A program made the translations under genes and the position numbers. Below are positions 45,526-53,172 of a DNA stretch of 64,000 nt, in pieces (position 1 is the first letter of the stretch; every line of letters starts with the position of its first letter). The stretch covers positions 206,718 through 270,717 of the forward strand of contig NZ_SGWR01000004.1 of NCBI RefSeq assembly GCF_004217315.1, read 5' to 3'. The stretch is from Corticibacter populi. GTDB taxonomy: Bacteria; Pseudomonadota; Gammaproteobacteria; Burkholderiales; Burkholderiaceae_C. The notes beneath the pieces are model-generated. The model saw only the letters and a program-made list of their open reading frames with translations, was not told the origin of the DNA and searched no databases.

Positions 45526-46053
45526 ATGCCCATGTATTGCGATGACCAGCCTGCGGGCCTGTCCGGCGCGACGGGTCAAATAGCGCGGCGTGACTGGCTG
45601 CGCGCCGCCGTCAGCCTGGTTGCGGCGCCGTTGATGGCCGGCCGCGTTGCCGCATCGTCGGCATCATCGGACGCAGTGCCGATGGAGGTCTGGTTGGATC
45701 CGAGCTGTGGTTGCTGCAAGGACTGGATCGCACACATGGTCGCCAATGGCTTTGCGCCGACGGTCCATGAGACGGGCAACCATGCCGTGCGCGAGCGGCT
45801 GGGCATGCCGGTGCGCTATGGCTCGTGCCATACCGCGCTGGTGGGCGGCTATGTGCTCGAAGGGCATGTGCCGGCGCAGGATGTGCGGCGCCTGCTGCAG
45901 TCGCGCATCCAGGCGCTGGGTCTGGCGGTTCCGGGCATGGTGGTGGGCTCGCCCGGCATGGATGGGGCGGTCTATGAGGGGCGCAGCGATCCCTACGAAG
46001 TGCTGCTCGTCCTCAAGGGTGGCGAAAGCCGCGTGTACCGCGCCTACCGCTGA
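45526..46053 (+). CDS. DUF411 metal-binding protein, predicted exported
   Basis: 175-residue protein of the DUF411 family, found in copper/metal-resistance settings. A twin-arginine-like signal is seen (ARRDWLRAAVSLVAAPLMAG, about residues 20-40). The mature part has the family cysteine motif MEVWLDPSCGCCKDW and a downstream YGSCHTALVGGYVLEGHVPA, followed by VPGMVVGSPGMDG. The cysteines probably bind metal. It stands alone between the carboxyltransferase remnant and a convergent thioesterase gene. Precise role unknown. Confidence 0.88.
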   Translation: MPMYCDDQPAGLSGATGQIARRDWLRAAVSLVAAPLMAGRVAASSASSDAVPMEVWLDPSCGCCKDWIAHMVANGFAPTVHETGNHAVRERLGMPVRYGSCHTALVGGYVLEGHVPAQDVRRLLQSRIQALGLAVPGMVVGSPGMDGAVYEGRSDPYEVLLVLKGGESRVYRAYR

Positions 46054-46113
46054 GAACGGGCCCTGAGGGCGCAGGCGAGGGCCAAGGCGGTGGCTGGAGT
46101 TGGGTCCTCCCGC

Positions 46114-46608
46114 TCAGCCAATGTCCTTGCTGATGGCCTGGTAGCGCTCCTGCAGTTCGTGGCGCAGCTGGCGGCGCTGCTGGGCCTGGTGGTAGCGGCG
46201 CTTCTCGTCCGGTGTCTGCGGCGACAGGCCGGGCACCGTGATGGGCTTGCCGCCGTCATCGACGGCCACCATGGTGAAGAAGCAGCTGTTGGTGTGACGC
46301 ACCATGCGCTTCTGGATGTCTTCGGTGATGACCTTGATGCCGACTTCCATCGAGGTGCGGCCGGAATAGTTGACCGAGGCGAGAAAGGTCACCAGTTCGC
46401 CCACGTGGATGGGCTGGCGAAACACCACCTGGTCGACGGACATGGTGACCACGTAAGTGCCGGCATAGCGGCTGGCGCAGGCATAGGCGACTTCGTCAAG
46501 GTATTTGAGCAGGGTGCCACCATGCACGTTGCCTGAGAAGTTGGCCATGTCGGGCGTCATCAGCACGGTCATGGTCAGTTGGTGGTTGCCGGGTTCCATT
46601 ACGGGCAT
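46114..46608 (-). CDS. Acyl-CoA thioesterase (YciA-like hotdog fold)
   Basis: Cytoplasmic hotdog-fold thioesterase of 164 residues. The family core is clear: MTPDMANFSGNVHGGTLLKYLDEVAYACASRYAGTYVVTMSVDQVVF, with the catalytic-region Asn/His-Gly-Gly. Further on comes the second strand motif VGELVTFLASVNYSGRTSMEVGIKV. A charged C-terminal tail of about 35 residues follows. Substrate chain length is not readable. It is divergent from a TlpA-like gene across 300 bp that contain a perfect 48-bp palindrome. Confidence 0.9.
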   Translation of the reverse strand: MPVMEPGNHQLTMTVLMTPDMANFSGNVHGGTLLKYLDEVAYACASRYAGTYVVTMSVDQVVFRQPIHVGELVTFLASVNYSGRTSMEVGIKVITEDIQKRMVRHTNSCFFTMVAVDDGGKPITVPGLSPQTPDEKRRYHQAQQRRQLRHELQERYQAISKDIG

Positions 46609-46908
46609 GTCGATCTTCCGGGGGTTGTTCTGTGATGGAGACGCATTGTGCCCGCAGGCGCCCGGTTCTTCAGGGCGCTTTGCGCCAAGCAGGCTTGGCC
46701 GAGCGGGTTATTGCAGGGCATGCACATTCGATGCCAGCTTGCGCACCCATCCCTGTCATGGCATGCCATGACAGGGATGGGTGCGCAGGACCGCCTGCGC
46801 GGGCGGGGCAACGCGGCGGTGTTTGATGCAGCGCAGCCAGCAGGGCTGCATAAAATGGTATAAAGTTTTCATGGGTGCACCGCACCCGATCTGGCATCCG
46901 GTCCTTGT
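46609..46908. other. Divergent intergenic region with long palindrome
   Basis: 300 bp between the thioesterase and TlpA-like genes, which must contain both promoters. The dominant feature is a perfect 48-bp palindrome at 46740-46787. An AT-rich stretch near 46855-46870 could be the -10 region of the downstream gene. No gene is supported. Confidence 0.6.
46740..46787. repeat. Perfect 48-bp palindrome
   Basis: The 24 bases at 46740-46763 (starting TGCGCACCCATCCCTGTC) are exactly complementary to 46764-46787 with no spacer, centred on GCATGC. It would form a cruciform or a fully paired RNA hairpin. There is no T run, so it is not a standard terminator. Confidence 0.95.
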
Positions 46909-47421
46909 ATGGCAACCCACTCCCGAAAGATTTTCCTCGCATTGCTGGCGCTCGTTGTCGGCGTGGCTGCCGCATTCCTGCTGTGGCCCACAAAACAGGA
47001 GGCGCCGGCGTCGAGTTTCGTGTTGCTCGATGGTTCGCGTCAGACCTCGGACGATATGCGTGGCAAGGTCACGCTGGTGAATTTCTGGGCCACCAGCTGT
47101 GTGACCTGCGTGGCCGAGATGCCGGAACTGGTGTCGACCTACCAGAAGTTCTCCGCACGCGGCTTCGACACGCTGGCCGTGGCGATGTCCTACGACCCGC
47201 CCAGCTACGTGGTCAACTTCGCGCAATCGCGCCAGTTGCCCTTCAAGGTGGCGCTGGACAACACCGGCGAGCTGGCCAAGGCTTGGGGCGATGTGCAGAT
47301 CACCCCGACGACTTTCCTGGTCGACAAGCAGGGTCACATCGTCAAGCGCTATGTCGGGCAACCTGACTTCGGTGAGTTGCACGAGTTGATTGAAAGGCTG
47401 CTGGCGCAGCCTGTCGCCTGA
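46909..47421 (+). CDS. TlpA/ResA-like thioredoxin-fold protein
   Basis: Membrane-anchored periplasmic thiol-disulfide oxidoreductase of 170 residues. An N-terminal signal anchor is at about residues 7-26 (IFLALLALVVGVAAAFLLW). The AhpC-TSA/redoxin domain has VTLVNFWATSCVTCVAEMPEL with active site CVTC, and cis-Pro region VQITPTTFLVDKQG. Such proteins keep heme-binding or metal-binding cysteines reduced. It is followed by a GNAT gene after six bases, probably in one transcript. Confidence 0.9.
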   Translation: MATHSRKIFLALLALVVGVAAAFLLWPTKQEAPASSFVLLDGSRQTSDDMRGKVTLVNFWATSCVTCVAEMPELVSTYQKFSARGFDTLAVAMSYDPPSYVVNFAQSRQLPFKVALDNTGELAKAWGDVQITPTTFLVDKQGHIVKRYVGQPDFGELHELIERLLAQPVA

Positions 47422-47427
47422 TCCGGC

Positions 47428-47925
47428 ATGGACCCCATCCCGCAGATATCGATCCGCCTGGCGCAAAGCCCGGCGGACTTCGAGCAGGCCCGTGAGCTGT
47501 TTGCCGAATATGCCGCGAGCCTGGACATCGATCTCTCCTTCCAGAACTTCGAGGCGGAGCTGGGCAGCCTGCCGGGTGACTACGCCGAGCCTGCCGGTTG
47601 CATTCTGCTGGCGGACATCGATGGTGTGCTCGCGGGCTGCTGCGCCATGCGGCCGTTGATGGCCTCGGCATATTCGAACGCCTGTGAGATGAAGCGCCTC
47701 TACGTGCGCAAGCTGTTTCGCGGCTTTGGCCTGGGGCGGCGTCTGGCCGAGAACATCATGGAGATGGCGGTCCTTGCGGGCTACTCCTGGATGCTGCTCG
47801 ATACCATCGACGAAATGGAGTCGGCCCGCGCACTCTACGAGGATCTGGGGTTCGTCGAAATCGAACCCTATTACTTCAACCCGCATCCGGGTGCCACTTA
47901 CCTGCGCGCGCCGCTGAACAACTGA
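47428..47925 (+). CDS. GNAT-family N-acetyltransferase
   Basis: Cytoplasmic acetyl-CoA-dependent acyltransferase of 165 residues. The coenzyme-A-binding motif A is seen as MKRLYVRKLFRGFGLGRRLAENIMEMA (about residues 88-115), followed by the motif B region MLLDTIDEMESARALYEDLGFVEIEPYY. The acceptor substrate is unknown. It lies six bases after the TlpA-like gene. A repeat element begins about 40 bp after its stop. Confidence 0.88.
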   Translation: MDPIPQISIRLAQSPADFEQARELFAEYAASLDIDLSFQNFEAELGSLPGDYAEPAGCILLADIDGVLAGCCAMRPLMASAYSNACEMKRLYVRKLFRGFGLGRRLAENIMEMAVLAGYSWMLLDTIDEMESARALYEDLGFVEIEPYYFNPHPGATYLRAPLNN

Positions 47926-47963
47926 GCGGCAGCCGAAGCGGATGAGGTCGAAGCGGCAGCTTT

Positions 47964-48131
47964 CAGAACCTGTTGACGCTCTGTTCGCGGGTCACGTTGC
48001 CCCGGCATGCGATGCGAGGCAAGGCGCAAACCGCAGTCGGGCCGGGACAACCCGAAGGGCAGGAGGTCAAAAACGCACCAGGCGTCTTGCCCACTGCATT
48101 TTTGACCTCCTGCGTGACCCGCGTTCTCAGG
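47964..48131. mobile_element. MITE-like inverted-repeat element, copy 2
   Basis: About 168 bp related to the element at 21780-22013, in opposite orientation. Shared blocks are GCGATGCGA/TGCAAGGCGCAAACC, CAACCCGAAGGGCAGG and a hairpin with 17-nt arms (48061-48077 and 48095-48111, one mismatch) ending in CATTTTTGACC. Outer ends are TCAGAACCTGTTG and the complement of CTGAGAACG. The right end (TGAGAAC on the minus strand) supplies the TGA stop of the transporter gene there. The hairpin could act as a terminator. Confidence 0.75.
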
Positions 48132-49053
48132 CACCGCTGGCCGGCGTGAACTGCAGCCAGTGCATCCACAGCGGCAGCGTCAGCATCGACAGCAGGGTTT
48201 GCAGCGTGATCAGCGCGGCCATCAGCCGTGCATCGCCGCCCATCTGGCGCGCCATGATGTAGGCGTTTGGCGCGGTCGGCAGGGCCGCATAAAAGCAGGC
48301 GGCAGTGGTCACCATCGGATGCACTCCCAGCCACAGGCACAGCAGCCAGGTCAGGGCCGGCAAGCCCATCAACTTGAGGGCGATGGTCCATGCCATGGCT
48401 TGCGGGTGCGCCCCCTCGGGCCGGAAATCGAGGCCGCCGCCCACGCAGATCAGCCCCAGACCCATGGCCACGCCGGCCAGGATCTCCAGCGCATTGGCCA
48501 GCGGCGTCGCCAGCCCCAGGCCACTGATGTTCCACAAGGCCCCGGCGACGGTGGCCACGATGATGGGGTTTTGCGCCAGCATGCGGGCAATGCGCTGAGG
48601 CGATACCTGCTGGTCGCCCCACCAGGCCAGCGCGATCACCGCGATCACATTGACGGCAGGCAGGCAGATGGCCAGTGCCAGCATGACGAGCGAGGCGATC
48701 TCCGGAGGAAAGATCAGGGCCGCCACGGCCAGTCCGTAGTAGGTGCTCGGCCGTGTGGCGCCCTGGATCACCGAAGAGCGCGCCGGGTTCGGCAGGCGCC
48801 GCGCCAGGCGCAGGCCGGCGAGCGTGACGACCAGGATCAGCGCAGTGGGCAGCAGCGTGACCAGCGCCAGCGTGCTGACCGCATTCGCGCCCAGTTGCAG
48901 CTGCGCAGTGCGCAGGAACAGCAGGGCCGGGAATGCGATGTAGAAACTGAACCATTCCAGCGCCGGGAAGAGCCCTGCCGGTGCCCTGGGATGGCGCTTG
49001 ATGGCCACGCCCACGGCGATGACCAGAAAAACCGGCAGCACGTATCCGAACAT
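48127..49053 (-). CDS. AEC-family auxin/malonate-type permease
   Basis: Inner-membrane carrier of the AEC (auxin efflux carrier) family, 308 residues with about ten hydrophobic segments. The ATG at 49053 begins MFGYVLPVFLVIAVGVAIKR. The two-fold repeat pattern typical of AEC is present, with FYIAFPALLFLRTA in the first half and CFYAALPTAPNAYIMARQMGGD in the second. Substrates in bacteria include malonate and other organic anions. Its last codon runs into the end of repeat copy 2, which provides the stop. It is 35 bp downstream of ispF. Confidence 0.88.
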   Translation of the reverse strand: MFGYVLPVFLVIAVGVAIKRHPRAPAGLFPALEWFSFYIAFPALLFLRTAQLQLGANAVSTLALVTLLPTALILVVTLAGLRLARRLPNPARSSVIQGATRPSTYYGLAVAALIFPPEIASLVMLALAICLPAVNVIAVIALAWWGDQQVSPQRIARMLAQNPIIVATVAGALWNISGLGLATPLANALEILAGVAMGLGLICVGGGLDFRPEGAHPQAMAWTIALKLMGLPALTWLLCLWLGVHPMVTTAACFYAALPTAPNAYIMARQMGGDARLMAALITLQTLLSMLTLPLWMHWLQFTPASGA

Positions 49054-49088
49054 ATCGATGCGGTTCCCGTTGGTCGTGTTGACAGGCC

Positions 49089-49586
49089 TCAGACGGCGCT
49101 GCCCAGCAGCAGCACGACGGCGCGCGCTTCCATGGCCTGGCCGCTGCCGACCGGGCCGAGCTTTTCCGCCGTCTTGGCCTTGATGTTGACCTGCCCTGGC
49201 GCCAGGCCCAGGCTGGTGGCCAGGTGCTCCCGCATGGCTTCCATGTGCGGTGCCAGCTTGGGGGCCTGGGCAGTGATGGTGCTGTCGATGTTGCCGATCT
49301 GCCAGCCGCGCGCCGCCACACGCCGCCATGCCTCCTGCAGCAGCATGGTGGAGTCCGCGCCCTTGAATTGCGGATCGGTGTCGGGGAAATGGCGGCCGAT
49401 GTCACCGAGGCCGGCAGCGCCCAGCAGCGCATCGGTGACGGCGTGCAGCAGCACGTCGGCATCGGAGTGGCCCAGCAGGCCCATGTGGTAGGGGATTTCG
49501 ATGCCGCCGAGAATCAGCGGTCGGCCGGGAACCAGGGCGTGAACGTCCCAGCCTTCGCCGATACGGATGCGTGGTGCTGTCTGCAT
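49089..49586 (-). CDS. ispF: 2-C-methyl-D-erythritol 2,4-cyclodiphosphate synthase
   Basis: Cytoplasmic enzyme of the non-mevalonate isoprenoid pathway that forms the cyclodiphosphate MEcPP, 165 residues. The metal-binding Asp-x-His is in [19 protein letters not shown] and the second His in [22 protein letters not shown]. The family stretches [19 protein letters not shown] and [12 protein letters not shown] are intact. It follows ispD by about 20 bp in the same orientation, the standard ispD-ispF pair. Confidence 0.97.
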   Translation of the reverse strand: MQTAPRIRIGEGWDVHALVPGRPLILGGIEIPYHMGLLGHSDADVLLHAVTDALLGAAGLGDIGRHFPDTDPQFKGADSTMLLQEAWRRVAARGWQIGNIDSTITAQAPKLAPHMEAMREHLATSLGLAPGQVNIKAKTAEKLGPVGSGQAMEARAVVLLLGSAV

Positions 49587-49607
49587 GGTGTTCAGTGTGC
49601 TCTCGTG

Positions 49608-50429
49608 TCAATCATTGATATGGCTGAAGGTCGTCAGGCGGGCGTCCTGCGATTGGCGTGCGCGCAGGACGGCCTCGGCCAGCGCGAAGTCGTCCGGATA
49701 GGTGACCTTGAAGTTCTGCGCATGCGAGGCCACCAGCAGAGGCTGGTGGCCCAGTGCCTCGATGGCGCTGGCCTCGTCGGTGATGCTGCTGAGGTCCGGC
49801 AGGTCCAGTGCCGTCTGCAGCAGGCCGAGGCGGAACATCTGTGGAGTTTGCGCCAGCCATTTGCCGGCGCGGCTGATGGTGGTGGCCACCCGTGGTGCGG
49901 CGGCATCGTTGCCGGCGGGCACCGTCTGCTGCTTGAGCGTGTCGGGCAGCGGCAAGGCCAGCAGGCCGCCGACGGTATCGCGCCGGCACTGGGCGATCAG
50001 GCGCTCGATCAATGCGCTGGTGACGAGGCAGCGCGCCGCATCATGCACCAGCACCCAGTCATGCGCCTGCGCACCCAGTTCGCGCAGTGCCAGCAGGCCG
50101 CCGCGCACCGACTCGGCCCGCGTGGCGCCACCCACCGGACGAGCCAACAGGCGCGGCATGCCGGTGCGATCGACCTGCGTGTCGAAGTCGCGGTCATCGG
50201 GGGCCAGCACGACCAGCAGGCGCTCGATTTCAGCGACGTCCGAGAGTGCGCGCAGCGTGTGCGTGATCAGGCTTTCGCCCAGCAGGGGCCAGTATTGCTT
50301 GGCCGGACGGGGCAGACCCTCGCGGCGCTGCGCCTGCGCGGGAATGGCGCGCAGCCCGAGACCCGCGGCCGGCACCACGGCCCAGATGCGGATGGTGTCG
50401 GAGGCTGGCTGAGGCGGGGCGGCATGCAT
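49608..50429 (-). CDS. ispD: 2-C-methyl-D-erythritol 4-phosphate cytidylyltransferase
   Basis: Cytoplasmic enzyme that transfers CMP to MEP in isoprenoid synthesis. From the ATG at 50429 it is 273 residues, longer than the usual 230-240. The CTP-binding start VPAAGLGLR is followed by an unusual stretch (AIPAQAQRREGLPRP) before AKQYWPLLG, where most family members go straight to PKQY. The motifs VLVHDAARCLVT, GLLALPLPDTLK and QTPQMFRLGLL, and the final VTYPDDFALAEAVL are intact. The pathway step is therefore secure. It is followed by ispF. Confidence 0.95.
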   Translation of the reverse strand: MHAAPPQPASDTIRIWAVVPAAGLGLRAIPAQAQRREGLPRPAKQYWPLLGESLITHTLRALSDVAEIERLLVVLAPDDRDFDTQVDRTGMPRLLARPVGGATRAESVRGGLLALRELGAQAHDWVLVHDAARCLVTSALIERLIAQCRRDTVGGLLALPLPDTLKQQTVPAGNDAAAPRVATTISRAGKWLAQTPQMFRLGLLQTALDLPDLSSITDEASAIEALGHQPLLVASHAQNFKVTYPDDFALAEAVLRARQSQDARLTTFSHIND

Positions 50430-50498
50430 GGTGCAGGATTGTAGAGTCCGCACAGAGGCCATTGCCGCGTGAATGCCGCGTGGCTGGCCGCGGCCATG

Positions 50499-50519
50499 AA
50501 AAAGGCCCCGCAGGGCCTT
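50499..50519 (-). terminator. Terminator of ahpF (minus strand)
   Basis: AAGGCCC-TGCG-GGGCCTT read on the minus strand forms a seven-bp stem followed by T residues (the plus strand shows AAAAAGG). It lies about 35 bp after the ahpF stop and before ispD. Confidence 0.75.
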
Positions 50520-50552
50520 GGATGGTGAGCGGCGATGCCTGCCTGGCTGCAC

Positions 50553-52121
50553 TCAGTCGGGTGCCGAGGTGCGGATCAGGTAGTCGAAGGCGCTCAGCGC
50601 GGACTTGGCGCCTTCGCCGGCGGCGATGACGATCTGCTTGTAAGGCACATTCGTGCAATCGCCGGCACCGAACACGCCGGGCACATTGGTCTTGCCATGC
50701 GCGTCGATGACGATCTCGCCCATCGGGGTGGTCAGGTCAACGGTGCCCTTGAGCCAGCCGGTGTTGGGCAGCAGGCCGATCTGCACGAAGATGCCTTCGA
50801 GTTCCAGATGCTTGCTCTCGCCGCTGACACGGTCCTTGTAGCTCAGGCCGTTGACCTTGCCGCCCGCGCCCGTCACCTCGGTGGTCTGCGCGTTGAGCAG
50901 CACATCGACGTTGGGCAGGCTGTGGAGCTTGCGCTGCAGCACCTCGTCGGCACGCATCTTGTCGGCGAATTCCAGCAGCGTCACATGGGACACCACGCCG
51001 GCCAGGTCGATGGCGGCTTCGACGCCGGAGTTGCCGCCGCCGATCACGGCCACGCGCTTGCCCTTGAAGAGCGGACCGTCACAGTGCGGGCAATAGGTCA
51101 CGCCCTTGGTGCGATACTCCTCTTCGCCGGGCACGTTCATCGAGCGCCAGCGCGCGCCGGTGGCGAGGATCACGGTTCTGGACTTCAGGGTGGCGCCGCT
51201 TTCGGTCTGCACCTCGATCAGGCCGCCGGCCTGCGCGGCGGGCACCAGGGCCTTGACCTGCTGCAGGTTCATGATGTCCACGTCGTAGTCGCGCACATGG
51301 CGTTCGAGGTCGGCGGCAAAGCGCGGGCCGTCGGTCTTGGATACCGAGATGTAGTTCTCGATGTCCATGGTGTCGAGCACCTGGCCGCCAAAGCGCTCGG
51401 CCACCACGCCGGTGCGGATGCCCTTGCGCGCCGCATAGATGGCAGCGGCCGCGCCGGCCGGGCCACCACCGACGATCAGCACATCGAAGGGGTCCTTGGC
51501 GCTGATGGCTTGGGCGGCATCGGCGGCGGCGCTGGTATCGATGCGCGCGACGATTTCGCCGAGCTCCATGCGGCCTTGGCCGAAGTGCTCACCGTTGAGG
51601 TAGACGGTGGGCACGCCCATGATTTCCTTGGCCTCGATCTCGCCCTGATACAGCGCACCGTCGATGGCGGTGTGCGTGATGCTGGGATTGAGTACCGTCA
51701 TCAGGTTGAGCGCCTGGATGACGTCGGGACAGTTGTGGCAGGTGATCGAGTAATAGGTCTCGAAGTGGAACGGGCCGGCCAGCCGCTTGATGCGGTCCTG
51801 CAGTTCCTGGGGCTCCTTCGAGGGGTGGCCGCCCACCTGCAGCAGTGCCAGCACCAGCGAGGTGAACTCGTGGCCCAGCGGTACGCCGGCGAACACCAGG
51901 CCGGAGTTGGTGCCGGGGTTGGTGATCAGGAACGAGGGACGGCGCGCATCGCTGCCGTCGGTGCGTACGCTGATCTTGTCGCTGAGCGCGTCGATGTCGC
52001 TCAGTAGCTCGAGCATGTCGCGCGATCCCTCGCTGTCATCCAGCGAAGCGACCAGTTCGACCGGCTTGGTCAGGCGCTCCAGATAGGCTTTCAATTGGGT
52101 TTTGAGGGTATCGTCCAACAT
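50553..52121 (-). CDS. ahpF: Alkyl hydroperoxide reductase subunit F
   Basis: Cytoplasmic flavoprotein disulfide reductase that recharges AhpC with NADH, 522 residues from the ATG at 52121. An N-terminal double thioredoxin-fold domain carries CHNC ([14 protein letters not shown], about residue 130). The FAD motif is [20 protein letters not shown]. The catalytic pair is in [15 protein letters not shown], and the NADH motif is [19 protein letters not shown]. It lies downstream of ahpC in the same direction, with a terminator between, so it may be partly uncoupled from ahpC. Confidence 0.97.
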   Translation of the reverse strand: MLDDTLKTQLKAYLERLTKPVELVASLDDSEGSRDMLELLSDIDALSDKISVRTDGSDARRPSFLITNPGTNSGLVFAGVPLGHEFTSLVLALLQVGGHPSKEPQELQDRIKRLAGPFHFETYYSITCHNCPDVIQALNLMTVLNPSITHTAIDGALYQGEIEAKEIMGVPTVYLNGEHFGQGRMELGEIVARIDTSAAADAAQAISAKDPFDVLIVGGGPAGAAAAIYAARKGIRTGVVAERFGGQVLDTMDIENYISVSKTDGPRFAADLERHVRDYDVDIMNLQQVKALVPAAQAGGLIEVQTESGATLKSRTVILATGARWRSMNVPGEEEYRTKGVTYCPHCDGPLFKGKRVAVIGGGNSGVEAAIDLAGVVSHVTLLEFADKMRADEVLQRKLHSLPNVDVLLNAQTTEVTGAGGKVNGLSYKDRVSGESKHLELEGIFVQIGLLPNTGWLKGTVDLTTPMGEIVIDAHGKTNVPGVFGAGDCTNVPYKQIVIAAGEGAKSALSAFDYLIRTSAPD

Positions 52122-52200
52122 GGTCGGAATGTCCTTTGCGTTTGGCGTTTTTTGGCGTTTCCAGCGCCCGTCATGTCGATACATGAGGGCATTTCGGGCC

Positions 52201-52236
52201 AAAAAAAGCCCGAGCACCCGCTGAGGCGCCCGGGCG
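52201..52236 (-). terminator. Terminator of ahpC (minus strand)
   Basis: On the minus strand GCCCG and CGGGC with inner complementary bases are followed by seven T and GGC. It lies about 70 bp after the ahpC stop and upstream of ahpF, so ahpF expression from the ahpC promoter would need read-through. Confidence 0.75.
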
Positions 52237-52304
52237 TTGGAGAGGCCGATGGCCTCTTGTTTCTAGGTCTGCTGTTTCAGCACCTGTTCAGGTGTGATGG
52301 GCAA

Positions 52305-52871
52305 TCAGATCTTGCCGACCAAGTCCAGCGAGGGAGCCAGCGTCTTCTCGCCTTCCTTCCACTTGGCGGGGCAGACTTCGCCCGGGTGCGAGGCGACGTA
52401 CTGGGCGGCCTTGATCTTGCGCAGCAGGTCGTTGGCGTCACGGCCGATGCCTTCGGCGGTCACTTCGATGGCCTGGATCACGCCTTGCGGGTCGACGATG
52501 AAGGTGGCACGGTCAGCCAGACCCTGGCCTTCGCGCAGCACGCCGAAGTTGTTGGCCAGCGTGAAGGTCTGGTCGCCAACCATGAAGTACTTGATCTTGC
52601 CGATGGTCTCGGACGAATCGTGCCAGGCCTTGTGGGTGAAGTGGGTGTCGGTGGAGACGGAATAGACTTCCACGCCCAGCTTTTGCAGTTCTTCGTAGTG
52701 GTCGGCCACGTCGCCCAGTTCAGTCGGGCAAACGAAGGTGAAGTCGGCCGGATAGAAGAAGAACACGGCCCACTTGCCCTTGACGTCCTTCTCGGTGATG
52801 TCGACGAACTTGCCATCGTGGAAAGCGGTGGCCTTGAACGGCAGGATTTCGGTATTGACTTGTGCAACCAT
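52305..52871 (-). CDS. ahpC: Alkyl hydroperoxide reductase subunit C (peroxiredoxin)
   Basis: Cytoplasmic typical 2-Cys peroxiredoxin of 188 residues that reduces hydrogen peroxide and organic peroxides. The peroxidatic cysteine is in [17 protein letters not shown] (about residue 48) and the resolving cysteine in [10 protein letters not shown] (about residue 167). The C-terminus is usual for AhpC. Expression is commonly under OxyR; a weak match to an OxyR-like pattern upstream (52936-52972) was not good enough to annotate. ahpF follows. Confidence 0.97.
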   Translation of the reverse strand: MVAQVNTEILPFKATAFHDGKFVDITEKDVKGKWAVFFFYPADFTFVCPTELGDVADHYEELQKLGVEVYSVSTDTHFTHKAWHDSSETIGKIKYFMVGDQTFTLANNFGVLREGQGLADRATFIVDPQGVIQAIEVTAEGIGRDANDLLRKIKAAQYVASHPGEVCPAKWKEGEKTLAPSLDLVGKI

Positions 52872-53168
52872 TGCGGACTCCTATGACGGTTGGTGGATTA
52901 ATCAGGCGATGGGTAGAAGTTTACGGCACTCACGCGATAAATCAAATTGAATGATTCGATTGTCGTCATAGTTTTTGACGATTCTGTGACGCTGGCATGC
53001 TGGTCATGCCAGTGACGCAAGCAACGCAAATAGCGCAAGTAATGCAAATAGCGCAAGTGGTGCAGGTGATGCCTGGATCCGCTGGTTGCACGGCCGGCGC
53101 CCCGCGCCCCGACTCGGTGCCGGCCAGAGGCGCGTTCAGTGGCCCACGAAAAGATCGTAAGCAGGTTC
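52872..53168. other. ahpC upstream region with tandem 9-bp repeats
   Basis: 297 bp containing the ahpC promoter region (AT-rich, 52930-52985), a tandem array of 9-bp units at 53017-53070 and a solo repeat end at 53141-53172. No gene is supported. Confidence 0.6.
53017..53070. repeat. Tandem array of six 9-bp units
   Basis: Six units with consensus GCAARTARY in a row: GCAAGCAAC, GCAAATAGC, GCAAGTAAT, GCAAATAGC, GCAAGTGGT and GCAGGTGAT. The second and fourth units are identical, so an 18-bp period is also visible. The array lies in non-coding DNA upstream of ahpC. Confidence 0.8.
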
Positions 53169-53172
53169 TCAG
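53141..53172. repeat. Solo end of MITE-like repeat
   Basis: GGCCCACGAAAAGATCGTAA followed by GCAGGTTCTCAG matches the right end of the element at 21780-22013 with two or three differences over 30 bases. No other part of the element is seen. On the minus strand it begins TGAGAAC, and this TGA is the stop codon of the binding-protein gene. Confidence 0.75.

Noticed and set aside
46670-46740. tRNA-like GGCCGAGCGGG fragment
   Set aside because: Only the D-arm-like bases are present; no acceptor, anticodon or T arm could be folded.
52936-52972. Possible OxyR site upstream of ahpC
   Set aside because: The tetranucleotides at 11-bp steps (GATA, TTGA, GATT, TAGT) match the ATAG/CTAT consensus too poorly to support a call.
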